Assembly: GCA_947380295.1 (NCBI GenBank)
Contig: CANCQK010000020.1
Location: forward strand, 1-48,292
Length of the DNA: 48,292 nucleotides
Source: Bdellovibrionales bacterium
Lineage (GTDB): Bacteria; Bdellovibrionota; UBA1018
Reading direction: 5' to 3'
Of this stretch, positions 1 through 7,579 are shown in pieces. The position numbers and the translations under genes were made by a program. The notes beneath the pieces are model-generated. The model worked only from the letters and a program-made list of their open reading frames with translations, was not told where the DNA came from and ran no database searches. Position 1 is the first letter of the stretch. Each line of letters opens with the position of its first letter.

Positions 1-1073
1 TTCGGTACTGGATTTAAATTCATTGCAGCATTCAGGTCTCGGTCCATCGTGAAGCCACACTCACACCTGTAGGTCCGTTCGGATAAGCTCAGAGCTTCTT
101 TCACTTTTCCGCAGCTGCTGCATTTTTTTGACGATGGGAAAAAGCGTGGGTGAATCACAACCTGAGCGCCCCGCCACTCAGCCTTGTAATTGAGCTGTCT
201 ACGAAATTCCCCCAGGCCCACATCCGAGATGGCTCGTGCCAGTTTTGGATTTCTCACCATGCCTTTGACGTGCAGGTCTTCAATTCCGATCTCAGAGGAG
301 TTGGATACAATTGCCGTTGTGACCTTATGCAGGGTATCTCGCCTCATGTTGGCAATCCGCATATGAAGGCGAGCCAGATTTGACGCTGCTTTCTTGGATT
401 GCTGGGAACCTTTGACTTTTTTGGACAACTGCCTAGAGACTCGTCTGAGCCGCCGCAAGAGCTTTTGTAAAGGCATGGGGGATTGAAACACCACCCCGTC
501 TGACAGCGTCGCTAGTTGCAAGACCCCAAGATCGACTCCCACTGACACTTGGTTTTCGTGTTTTGGAAATGAAATCGGAGCCTCGACTTGAACCGACGCA
601 AACCATCGATCGGCTGTTCGCGAAATGACTACAGAATTGATCTTGCCTTCGAACCTAAGACTTTCTCTCAGCCTCACCCAACCTAGGTTGGGGATTTTAA
701 TCCTCCTTTTGCTTTCGTCTAACTTGATCTGATCTCCGCCCACATAGAATGAGTCATGAGATTTACCCTTCTTTTTGAATCTCGGTCTGCCGCCCAGCTT
801 TTTAAAAAACCGCTTCCACGCATCTTGTAAGTCCAAGAAGGGCTGCTGAGATGCATACTTAGTGACCTCGTAGGTCCAGGGAAACTCCGCTTCCTTGATC
901 GCGTTGAATTGCTTTTTGAGAGCCATGCCCGAGGGCTTCTGGCCAGACTTGAACTGCTGATCCCACTCGGCCAATCCCCAATTCCAGGCAAAACGCGCCA
1001 CACCACAGGCCTTTTTGAAGTAGGTCATCTGGGTGTTATTGGCTTTCAATTCGATTTTGTGGGCGATTTGCAT
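1..1073 (-). CDS. tnpB: TnpB (IS200/IS605 OrfB family), 5' part, cut by the left edge
   Basis: RNA-guided nuclease/transposon accessory protein of the IS200/IS605 group. The frame is open from an ATG at 1073 to the window edge (357 codons). Three RuvC-type acidic residues are present: D181 in VGVDLGV, E265 in IGIEDLHVKGM and D346 in MDRDLNAAMN. Between the last two lies a zinc ribbon (CSSC, then CECGF). The N-terminal motif FAWNWGLAEW and the block VVISRTADRWFASVQVE are typical of the family. No catalytic residue is lost, so this looks like an intact gene truncated only by the window edge. No tnpA (Y1 transposase) is in the window. The missing C-terminus is supplied, in the same frame and strand, by the fragment at the right edge (48169-48292). 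Family assignment is very sure; activity is not known. Confidence 0.93.
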   Translation of the reverse strand, partial: MQIAHKIELKANNTQMTYFKKACGVARFAWNWGLAEWDQQFKSGQKPSGMALKKQFNAIKEAEFPWTYEVTKYASQQPFLDLQDAWKRFFKKLGGRPRFKKKGKSHDSFYVGGDQIKLDESKRRIKIPNLGWVRLRESLRFEGKINSVVISRTADRWFASVQVEAPISFPKHENQVSVGVDLGVLQLATLSDGVVFQSPMPLQKLLRRLRRVSRQLSKKVKGSQQSKKAASNLARLHMRIANMRRDTLHKVTTAIVSNSSEIGIEDLHVKGMVRNPKLARAISDVGLGEFRRQLNYKAEWRGAQVVIHPRFFPSSKKCSSCGKVKEALSLSERTYRCECGFTMDRDLNAAMNLNPVP

Positions 1074-1486
1074 AAAGAGTTTTGCTTGGTCAGTTAAAGT
1101 CTCAACCTGCGAAAAACTAACTCCGCAAAAAACTAAAAGCAAGCGCCTCTCAGGACGCGTACCACTTAATTTGCGACTTTTTTGCGCAGTGTCTGACTTT
1201 CGGTCGCTCCATCACAATTGCTCTCTTTTGGACCGTTTTATAGGGCGCTGGGTGAACATAATATTCGTATAATCTTAGGTCCCAACCAGAGTTCTGCTCA
1301 AAGCTTACTCATTTTGAGCATTTTTAGATAGGTTTAGCTATGTTTTATAGATACTGCTTATAATCCCCTGCTCTTGGGCAAGACCCTTAAGTTCTTTTAA
1401 AAGCTCATCTTCAAAGCTTTTGACTCAGAGATCGGCTGAATCAGCGCCTCTAGCCCATAGAAATCTGACTCCGTCCCCAAGGCTTT
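1074..1486. other. Non-coding stretch upstream of tnpB; probable left end of the IS
   Basis: About 410 bases without a convincing gene. The part nearest tnpB should contain the IS left end and its promoter, but I could not place an exact boundary or a terminal hairpin. On the minus strand, around 1360-1480, two short open stretches in different frames read DFYGLEALIQPISESK and SFEDELLKELKGLAQEQG, each soon closed by a stop. They could be the debris of one frameshifted gene, but I recognise no family. Confidence 0.4.
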
Positions 1487-1527
1487 AAAAGACAAAACCC
1501 TCCTGTCTAACAAGAGACAGGAGGGTT
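1487..1527 (-). terminator. Rho-independent terminator of the secreted-protein cluster
   Basis: A perfect 13-bp inverted repeat (arms 1496-1508 and 1515-1527, loop of 6) is followed on the minus strand by a T-rich run (TTTTGTCTTTT). It lies 53 bases after the stop of the gene at 1581 and has no T-run on the plus strand, so it terminates leftward transcription from the 5925-1581 cluster. Confidence 0.88.
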
Positions 1528-1580
1528 GTCAGTGATTCACGAGCTATTGACGCGAATAACTAAGCCTTCAGAAAGGCAGA

Positions 1581-2735
1581 CTAACGGCGCGATTCAGCCA
1601 ACAATCTCAGCGTTTCGTCACATTTATGCCAGCCTTCAATATACTCTTGACCTGCTCCGTCTCTTAGAATCAGCGGGGCCATGTTTCGACGAGCCGCCAT
1701 TTCGATCAGAACATAATCCTCAACTAGGCCAGAATTATAGGCCCGCGCCCTTAAATCTCTGCAGAGATTCTCCGATGTGGACGGAGGAGGAGGCGGTGGA
1801 ACTACGGGTTCCTCTGGTCTTTTTGGAAACGAGATCGTATGAGCCTCTTGTGAACCCGTATTTGTCCGAGCCGCGATCACTACCGACGCATCCTCTTTCA
1901 AGTTGATGTGGGTCAACGCGATGGGAATTCGTGCTCCTGAGGTCATACAAGGACTACTATTACAGAGATCAACGGAGGTGACCCAATCTCCGATTGTATT
2001 TCCAATCGGATGACTAGCCTCAAGCTTAGAAGCTCGGTAAGTATATTTTAGGCTATCGACCAGAACATTTGAGCGTGAAGTCCAATAGACATCAACATGG
2101 TAATCGACTTGAGTGTCTCCCGACGCTGAATGCGTGAGTACCGCGAAAAACCCGGTATGATCGGAGCGGAGCATACAGTCTCTCCAAGCCTCAGTCACCG
2201 CATCGCTGGCAATCTTGGATGTCAGAAGAGCTTCAGACTGAAGCGACTCATTATGAGATTGAGCACTACAGTTCCTTCTGTAGTAGTCTAATACATTAGT
2301 CCTCTTCTCCATTAAAAGATTGATTCGACTTTGCTCGGAATCCTCTTCATTGGATCCACCACCACCGCCACCCGCTCCTAATTCGATCGGTCCGATTGCA
2401 AGTTGGAAGCCCCCACCGCCTTCAGATCGAGAGGTCGAAGAGGACCGAGCGTAGTTGCGAGCGAAATTATTGTAGTTACTCGAATTGAGTTTGTGCTCGT
2501 TCGCTATATTGCAAAACTGCCGTTTCGCAGCCACTCGATGATCGAGACTTGTCTGAGAGCTAATCTGATCTCTTACACCATCTCGAAGAATATCCTTACA
2601 TTGATCGTAGCCATTTGCCATGGCCGAAGACAGGTTGAACGAGGTGAGCATCAAAGCAGCAACAAAACGTCCAAATCCTTGCCTAATTTCATTCTTTCCT
2701 GAAGGACTCCCAAATAATTGAATGGGCCTTTTCAT
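1581..2735 (-). CDS. Secreted hypothetical protein, Gly-rich and Pro-rich segments
   Basis: 384 residues; I recognise no family. A long, basic N-region (about 25 residues) precedes a hydrophobic stretch ending in SSAMA, which looks like a Sec signal peptide cut near residue 40. Residues ~104-127 carry two glycine runs (GGGG and GGGGGG) flanking a short hydrophobic peptide. Near residue 315 there is a run of seven prolines that separates a middle, probably beta-rich domain (residues ~185-305) from a C-terminal helical part. Six to eight cysteines are spread through the mature protein, compatible with disulfides. The start at 2735 is supported by GGAGT eight bases upstream. It is the last of four co-oriented secreted genes and is followed by a strong terminator. 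Likely periplasmic or extracellular; function unknown. Confidence 0.8.
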   Translation of the reverse strand: MKRPIQLFGSPSGKNEIRQGFGRFVAALMLTSFNLSSAMANGYDQCKDILRDGVRDQISSQTSLDHRVAAKRQFCNIANEHKLNSSNYNNFARNYARSSSTSRSEGGGGFQLAIGPIELGAGGGGGGSNEEDSEQSRINLLMEKRTNVLDYYRRNCSAQSHNESLQSEALLTSKIASDAVTEAWRDCMLRSDHTGFFAVLTHSASGDTQVDYHVDVYWTSRSNVLVDSLKYTYRASKLEASHPIGNTIGDWVTSVDLCNSSPCMTSGARIPIALTHINLKEDASVVIAARTNTGSQEAHTISFPKRPEEPVVPPPPPPSTSENLCRDLRARAYNSGLVEDYVLIEMAARRNMAPLILRDGAGQEYIEGWHKCDETLRLLAESRR

Positions 2736-2842
2736 AATTATTACTCCAATTTAACTCAGTATTTTTGGAACTTTTTTGTAAGGGGAGTCGAACCTAGTGC
2801 TCGACCTCAGCCCGACCCCCTTCTGAAACGCAGAGGCAAAAA

Positions 2843-3637
2843 TTATTGCCGCAGAACGATCTTATTCAGCTCGTCCTCAAGAGAGGACTGCCAAGCCAAG
2901 TCACCCACTGCAAGGCCTTCTGCAATGATGATGTGTTCATTCTTATGATCGAGGTCACTGTCAATCATAAAGTTCACTACTTCACCTGAGAATGCCTCTT
3001 CTCTAATTTTTTGAATGGCAACCACTTCACCCTCGGAGGTGAGGAGACGATCCCGTTCAGAGAGTTCTTTGGCTTGAACCATCCTACCTTCAGAGAGCAA
3101 AACAGGATGCTTGTCGGTCAATTTGAGGACTTTACCATTGACTGTTTCAATGACTACCAGAGGATGCTCTTCAGGCCCTCGGGTTGGCGATCTGAGACCA
3201 GTCTTGTTGAAAGCAAAACTCTTGACCGTTGCTTCTTCCGTCAAATGAAACACCTCAAAATCCTTATGTTTGTTTACAATATCGACTGCTTTAGCTTCAG
3301 TATATTGATCCGAATTCAAATCAAATGCTGAAATCAAGGTATCTGGATGAAAACATCCGCAAGAACACCAGCTATCAAACATAAGGTCCTGGTTTGTCTC
3401 TTCATAGTTACACAGTGGAAAAGAGCCGTGTCGCCTTAAGTTGTCATATTCTTGCTGGCTAATACAGCCTCGATTGAGAGCAGTTAATCTACGAGCTTCG
3501 CAGGGTTCTAGTGGCATTGCTTTATTAGCGCATCGAGCTGCAGGATCGGCAGGCGCTGTGATCCGGTTGGGGCCTGAATAGGCAAAGGCATTTGTACCTA
3601 TCATGAAGCTAAACATGATCAAGTTGAATTTATTCAT
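2843..3637 (-). CDS. Secreted Hint-domain (Hedgehog/intein fold) protein
   Basis: 264 residues. A clean signal peptide ends at NAFA (about residue 19). The mature N-terminus (20-93) is Cys-rich. Residues ~94-245 match a Hint domain: GCF at 94-96 (C95 is the splice/cholesterol-transfer type nucleophile), TDKHPVL at 174-180 (the TxxH block), then MVQAKELSERDRL and a late HIIIAEGLAVGD. Known Hint domains cleave or splice themselves through the Cys; here the intein-type terminal His-Asn is replaced by Gly-Asp, so full splicing is unlikely, while N-terminal thioester cleavage remains possible. Only about 20 residues follow the domain, so there is no toxin or C-extein. AGGGAAG precedes the ATG by five bases. 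It sits in the middle of the four-gene secreted cluster. The Hint assignment is good; the role is unknown. Confidence 0.82.
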   Translation of the reverse strand: MNKFNLIMFSFMIGTNAFAYSGPNRITAPADPAARCANKAMPLEPCEARRLTALNRGCISQQEYDNLRRHGSFPLCNYEETNQDLMFDSWCSCGCFHPDTLISAFDLNSDQYTEAKAVDIVNKHKDFEVFHLTEEATVKSFAFNKTGLRSPTRGPEEHPLVVIETVNGKVLKLTDKHPVLLSEGRMVQAKELSERDRLLTSEGEVVAIQKIREEAFSGEVVNFMIDSDLDHKNEHIIIAEGLAVGDLAWQSSLEDELNKIVLRQ

Positions 3638-3704
3638 AGTTACTTCCCTTTCTTATTACCGAGAACTACGTCTCATTTTCTCAGCGAACACCGCTGAAAA
3701 ACTC

Positions 3705-5165
3705 TTAATACTCGTATTTCAAAGGATCGAATAATCGAGCCTCTCGATCTGGCTTAAGCAATTTCCTCAATTGAGCTGGAGTCTGCCATCTCCCTTGCTG
3801 ACGGAGGCGGTTTGCAAATGTAAGCGCAACTGGAGTGCCCCAGGAGCAGGACATCATCCTGTGATGAATGGCAGACATACCAATCTGCATTCTTCCTAAT
3901 GCATGCTCTGGAAGCGGTGGACATGAAATCACGTCATCTTCAACCTCCTCAAATCCCCCGTTAATGAAAAGATCGGCTGCCGAAACGAGTCTTCTTTGGG
4001 CTTCAGGCAGTAAGTCATAATTCTTTTGATCCACGATGGGGGCATTAAAATTTTGGGTACTGAAGTATCCGACCCGAATCATGCCAGGAACATAGCCAAA
4101 AATATCGTGCTCTAAATGCTGAGAGTACTCAAAACTTTCTTCTCTTTCTTCGTTATTAGGAAGAGCCTTAAAGATCGCCACACCGGGGAGACTGTAGGAA
4201 ATTCGATTCCAGAACTCAGAGTACAATTGAAGATAGCGCGAAATGTCGCTCCGTAATGATTGATCGATTCTGCCATATCTCATCGTATCTCTGCAAGTTT
4301 GTGCATAAGCTCGAGCAAAAACATGAGTACTATTGGCAGCCGAGATGTTGATATAGTTGATATCAAAGTCCTGAATTATTCCAACCATACTGAGAGCCAG
4401 TCGATTCAGTCGAACTTCTAACCTTCTCAAGACTTGTGGATCTCTAAATTGACAGAGGTTTTCTTGAGCGTAGAGAATTTCGCTGGGTGAGTTCATTAAA
4501 ACGAATTGTGCATCTGGATTCAACTCAGCAAGGACTTCAAAGACAATATTTCGATGATTCCTGATTTGCCTTGATGGAAGATTCGTCACAGATTTCTGAC
4601 TTAAATTCCCAGAATTCCGGAGTTGATTGTGAACCCCTGAAAGAACCCGTGCAGGAATGTGTTGCGGAAGATTTGAAATGTAATCTCCAGTGTCAAATAA
4701 CAAGGTATTGATTTCGCTCCAGGGTCGATAGGCTTGGTATTGATTTGCCTCAATCGATTCAAAATCATAGACCCCCATGACCTTCTTCTTGTGTCGAAGG
4801 TAGGCAACCCCTGGCACATCATTCGCCCCCTCAACAACTAGAATCCTCTGTCCTCGACTCGATTCTACAGGCAATGCAGGGGTGAATTGATAGGCTTCAC
4901 TTGGACACTCGCCTCCTCCACAAGAGGCAATGCGGGACTCGACCCAAGTGGACAGGTTTCTGATCGTTTCTCTTGTCCATGTATCTGGAACTAATGGTGG
5001 TTTCAGCACTGGACGAAAGCTAAAGCTCACTTGGGGAGCCGATCGACTGTGATTAAGTATCGGATCCCAATCGGGACCCACGCCGTGAGACTCCTTGCTT
5101 TGACACCCTAGGGTACCCAACATCATGAAAAACTGAACCAATCTTGAACTAGAAACGCCCAACAT
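3705..5165 (-). CDS. Probable lipoprotein, possible degenerate subtilisin-like (S8) protein
   Basis: 486 residues. The N-terminus (hydrophobic, ending LGTLGC near residue 21) resembles a lipoprotein signal with a non-standard lipobox. The C-terminal block around S441, CSWGTPVALTFANRL followed by TPAQLRKLL, has the shape of the subtilase serine motif (GTSxATPxxA) with S441 in the nucleophile position, and INISAANSTH resembles the strand before the oxyanion Asn. The usual Asp block appears as VVEGANDVPG (Glu instead of Asp) and the HGTHVAG block is at best QHIPARVLSGV. I therefore suspect a diverged or inactive S8 fold, but this rests on motif resemblance only. AGGAG lies seven bases before the ATG. 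It is only 10 bases downstream of the 5176 gene, so the two are almost certainly cotranscribed. Confidence 0.78.
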   Translation of the reverse strand: MLGVSSSRLVQFFMMLGTLGCQSKESHGVGPDWDPILNHSRSAPQVSFSFRPVLKPPLVPDTWTRETIRNLSTWVESRIASCGGGECPSEAYQFTPALPVESSRGQRILVVEGANDVPGVAYLRHKKKVMGVYDFESIEANQYQAYRPWSEINTLLFDTGDYISNLPQHIPARVLSGVHNQLRNSGNLSQKSVTNLPSRQIRNHRNIVFEVLAELNPDAQFVLMNSPSEILYAQENLCQFRDPQVLRRLEVRLNRLALSMVGIIQDFDINYINISAANSTHVFARAYAQTCRDTMRYGRIDQSLRSDISRYLQLYSEFWNRISYSLPGVAIFKALPNNEEREESFEYSQHLEHDIFGYVPGMIRVGYFSTQNFNAPIVDQKNYDLLPEAQRRLVSAADLFINGGFEEVEDDVISCPPLPEHALGRMQIGMSAIHHRMMSCSWGTPVALTFANRLRQQGRWQTPAQLRKLLKPDREARLFDPLKYEY

Positions 5166-5175
5166 TTTTGACTCC

Positions 5176-5925
5176 TTAAATTTGATTCAAATGAGAGTGA
5201 AAGATTCGATCGACTTCCTCGTCATTGACTCCATCCTTGAGATAAAGATTGAACGCTTGGATCACTGCCTTCTTCAGCTCTGGATGATAGTGAATCGTAC
5301 TGACCATTTCTTTAGGGTGCTGCAAAACATATTGAGTCCCCTTGACTTCAATCCATGCCCCAATGAGATCGATCAGGTCTTGGTCTCTTCCCCTTTTCCA
5401 ATTCGACTTTTCCTCTAGCTCTTTCGAAACGCGCTCTAAGCTTGCAGTCAGAGGTCCCGTGTCTCCGGCCTTTGCGCGATCACGTACTAAGTCAACCGCG
5501 AAAATTCGCACCTGAGCTTGAGACTCCGGGAACCTCTGAAGTGTAGAGTCTAAATCATGAAGCGCTTGAACCGCTATTTGGAAAACTTCTGGGCGACCTT
5601 TCAATTCACGAATGAGCTGCTCACGGAGAGCTTTTCGGTTGAGCGACCGTTTGAGAAGATCATATTTGATCACATTTGAGAGGAGCTGCTTTTCCACCCG
5701 AGAAAGACGTGGATTTTCTTTCTCAATTTTTTCAGATTGATCACTTGTTAAGATCTTAGTTTCTTCTTGAATGAGCTTATTCCTGAATTCTTGATTCAGA
5801 CCCACTTCTTTTTTACTTGAGGCCTGTGCAACCTGCCGCGGCACAGATCCTTTTTTAAAGTGAGCAAGCCCAAAAATTAAGAGACTCGCAAAACCAACAG
5901 TGATGAGCAAATTGGACTTCTTCAT
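5176..5925 (-). CDS. Membrane-anchored or secreted helical protein, unknown
   Basis: 249 residues, no family recognised. Residues 5-21 form one hydrophobic segment after MKK, so the protein is exported and either anchored or cleaved. The rest is highly charged and predicted mostly helical, with Lys/Glu-rich stretches (~45-110) and no cysteines. It is the first gene of the four-gene minus-strand cluster, with 10 bases to the next gene, so a partner or accessory role to the S8-like protein is a reasonable guess. The start at 5925 has AGGT eight bases upstream. Upstream (5926-6230) is the only space available for the cluster promoter. Confidence 0.75.
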   Translation of the reverse strand: MKKSNLLITVGFASLLIFGLAHFKKGSVPRQVAQASSKKEVGLNQEFRNKLIQEETKILTSDQSEKIEKENPRLSRVEKQLLSNVIKYDLLKRSLNRKALREQLIRELKGRPEVFQIAVQALHDLDSTLQRFPESQAQVRIFAVDLVRDRAKAGDTGPLTASLERVSKELEEKSNWKRGRDQDLIDLIGAWIEVKGTQYVLQHPKEMVSTIHYHPELKKAVIQAFNLYLKDGVNDEEVDRIFHSHLNQI

Positions 5926-6231
5926 GCGATGATACCTCTGTTCGCTTAGGGAATCAGTAATTAACCTGACTCACTGCGTTGCCAGTTTCGTACCAAGCAT
6001 GAATTGCGCTCTATGAAATTTCTCGGAAGCCTTTATGGCAAAGGCATTTGACCCGCACGAGGTCTTACTTTACTCTTACAATTTGAACCCCAAAGCGGTT
6101 CAAATTTGGACAATTTTGGCTATTTTTAAACCGGTTTCCCCTAAAACAAGTATAGGAAAATTAAAGCATCTATTTCCTCAAGTAGCCGAACCGGTTTTTC
6201 CAGCTACAACTAAAAACCTACCTTTCCACCC
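5926..6231. other. Intergenic region with inverted repeats; no gene supported
   Basis: This divergent region upstream of the secreted cluster contains a perfect 9-bp inverted repeat and two copies of the palindrome AACCGGTT (around 6129-6136 and 6189-6196, about 60 bases apart). A 67-codon open frame at 6035-6238 lacks a ribosome binding site and resembles nothing known, so I do not call it. Confidence 0.5.
6081..6105. repeat. Perfect 9-bp inverted repeat, 7-base loop
   Basis: Arms ATTTGAACC (6081-6089) and GGTTCAAAT (6097-6105). It could be a protein binding site for the divergent promoters or a transcript hairpin. Only a weak, broken T-rich stretch follows, so I do not call it a terminator. 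Confidence 0.6.
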
Positions 6232-6460
6232 AATCTGACCACGACGGCTGCGCGAGTGACGTATCGAATGAGTTTCTCAAGCTTCTCACGCGCCCAGGGT
6301 GCGCAATAGACGGCGACATAAAGAGAGAAGCCTTAAGTGACGGCACAAAGCTCCTCAGCGAGGTATCCGCGTTTTTTAAGAAAGCGAATTACCCGTGTCG
6401 CAAGGGTGACCACCAAAGACTGAATCTCAGCATCAGAAGGAGGATCGATCCACCAACTTT
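6232..6460 (-). pseudogene. Decayed IS91-type transposase remnant
   Basis: The minus strand reads PPSDAEIQSLVVTLATRVIR, then FLKKRGYLAEELCAV, a stop, and in the same frame GFSLYVAVYCAPWAREKLEK followed by LIRYVTRAAV. These blocks match the family's usual order: a helical linker, then the (D)GFSLHAxVxxxxxxREKLERLxRYxxRP motif of Y2/IS91-like transposases. There is an in-frame stop at about 6334-6336, and neither the zinc-binding N-terminus nor the tyrosine catalytic part is present nearby. It is a short internal fragment, hence a relic. Identification is from memory of the motif, not a search. Confidence 0.62.
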
Positions 6461-6561
6461 GGGAAAGATCTGGTCCACGAGATGGGCTTCACTCCCAGCC
6501 ACTCACCCCCACCTCTTTCCACCACTCTGCCTTCGAGAGGCTTAAAAAGCTGGCCCCGCTG

Positions 6562-6589
6562 TTGCAATGCTTAAAATGATATTCATATT
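6562..6589 (+). promoter_or_regulatory. Candidate promoter of the universal stress gene
   Basis: TTGCAA (6562-6567) and CATATT (6584-6589) are separated by 16 bases. Each matches the sigma-70 consensus at four of six positions. They lie in an AT-rich leader ending about 25 bases before the ATG at 6614, which has its own GAGGG. Confidence 0.35.
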
Positions 6590-6613
6590 AAAATAAAAAA
6601 GACGAGGGCTACT

Positions 6614-7579
6614 ATGGCTGCACTACAAAGGAAACTCATTTGGGCAATCGACCCATTCGAAGAGGATGTGATGTTTCGAGTCCAGCTCACACAGACTCTC
6701 AAGTCGCTCTCCCAGCGGCTTTCGCTCCCGGTGGAGCCGACCTATATTTTGAATCTAGCGAAGGAGCATGAACTTGAGTCCGTCCATCTGGCCCACAATA
6801 AGCAATACCATCAGGCAGCAGTAAAGGCCGTTAAGAAAAATATCGAACCGATTCATGGAGTAAAGTTTTTACCTCCCAAAGTCTTATTTCAGGCTGACTC
6901 GTCGTTTTCAATGCTGGTGCGAAGGCTCTCTGAATATGCAAAGCACTCGGGCGCAGATGCAATGATTGTAGGGACCCATGCAAGAACCGGGATTCCTCGA
7001 CTGCTTTTGGGGAGCTTCACAGAAACACTCCTCCTTCATAGCGAGATCCCTGTGATTAGTGTGGGGCCTAAATGCGTGGTTCACGGCGATGAATCCAAGA
7101 AGAAACAGAAGATTCTCTTTTCCTCTGACCTCACCCAAGACTCAGAAAAAATTTATCCAGGGGTCCTCGACTTCGCCAAAAAACTGCAAGCCCAAGTTAC
7201 CGTTTATCACATCACTCCTCATCGAGTTGAGCCAGTTTTACAATCGGGTACCTATCTACTCGGAGGAGGCTGGGTTGGAGCCCCTCAAATGATTTCGCAA
7301 GAGGATCCCGCAACAGTCGAACTCCTCACCCAATGGGTCAATCGGGGTATTGAGCAGGGACTCAAAGTCGATTACGCCTTAGAAGCCAAACAAGCCAATA
7401 TGGCTGAGCTGATTCTCCAACAAGCAGCGGCTGTTGAAGCTGACTTTATTGCAATGGCGGCAGAAAGTGGCCCCGTCCGTGCTTGGGCGATTGGCAGCAT
7501 CACCCGCCAGGTTGTGCGAAATGCACCTTGCCCTGTGTGGATTTTACGTCCAGCTGCTTTGAGTCACTTGAGTTCTTGA
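6614..7579 (+). CDS. Tandem universal stress protein (two UspA domains)
   Basis: 321 residues, two Usp domains in tandem like UspE-type proteins. Domain 1 (about 5-155) ends with the nucleotide-loop pattern VGTHARTGIPRLLLGSFTE and PVISVGP. Domain 2 (about 160-315) begins KILFSSDLT and ends AAESGPVRAWAIGSITRQVV, APCPVWILRP. Usp proteins are cytoplasmic, often ATP-binding, and help survival in growth arrest or stress. The first domain's GxxGxxxxxxxxGS loop is nearly complete; the second has lost some glycines. The start is chosen at 6614 because GAGGG lies seven bases upstream. The 3' end overlaps the convergent pfkB by 16 bases. The same pairing of Usp and PfkB occurs in some other bacteria, so a link to energy-limited metabolism is plausible. 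Confidence 0.92.
   Translation: MAALQRKLIWAIDPFEEDVMFRVQLTQTLKSLSQRLSLPVEPTYILNLAKEHELESVHLAHNKQYHQAAVKAVKKNIEPIHGVKFLPPKVLFQADSSFSMLVRRLSEYAKHSGADAMIVGTHARTGIPRLLLGSFTETLLLHSEIPVISVGPKCVVHGDESKKKQKILFSSDLTQDSEKIYPGVLDFAKKLQAQVTVYHITPHRVEPVLQSGTYLLGGGWVGAPQMISQEDPATVELLTQWVNRGIEQGLKVDYALEAKQANMAELILQQAAAVEADFIAMAAESGPVRAWAIGSITRQVVRNAPCPVWILRPAALSHLSS

Noticed and set aside
1581..2735. Glycine runs as evidence of a repeat-toxin or collagen-like protein
   Set aside because: Only two short Gly runs, no regular triplet or RTX motif.
6035..6238. 67-codon plus-strand open frame upstream of the usp gene
   Set aside because: No ribosome site, no recognisable family, and it lies in a region of palindromes and transposase debris.
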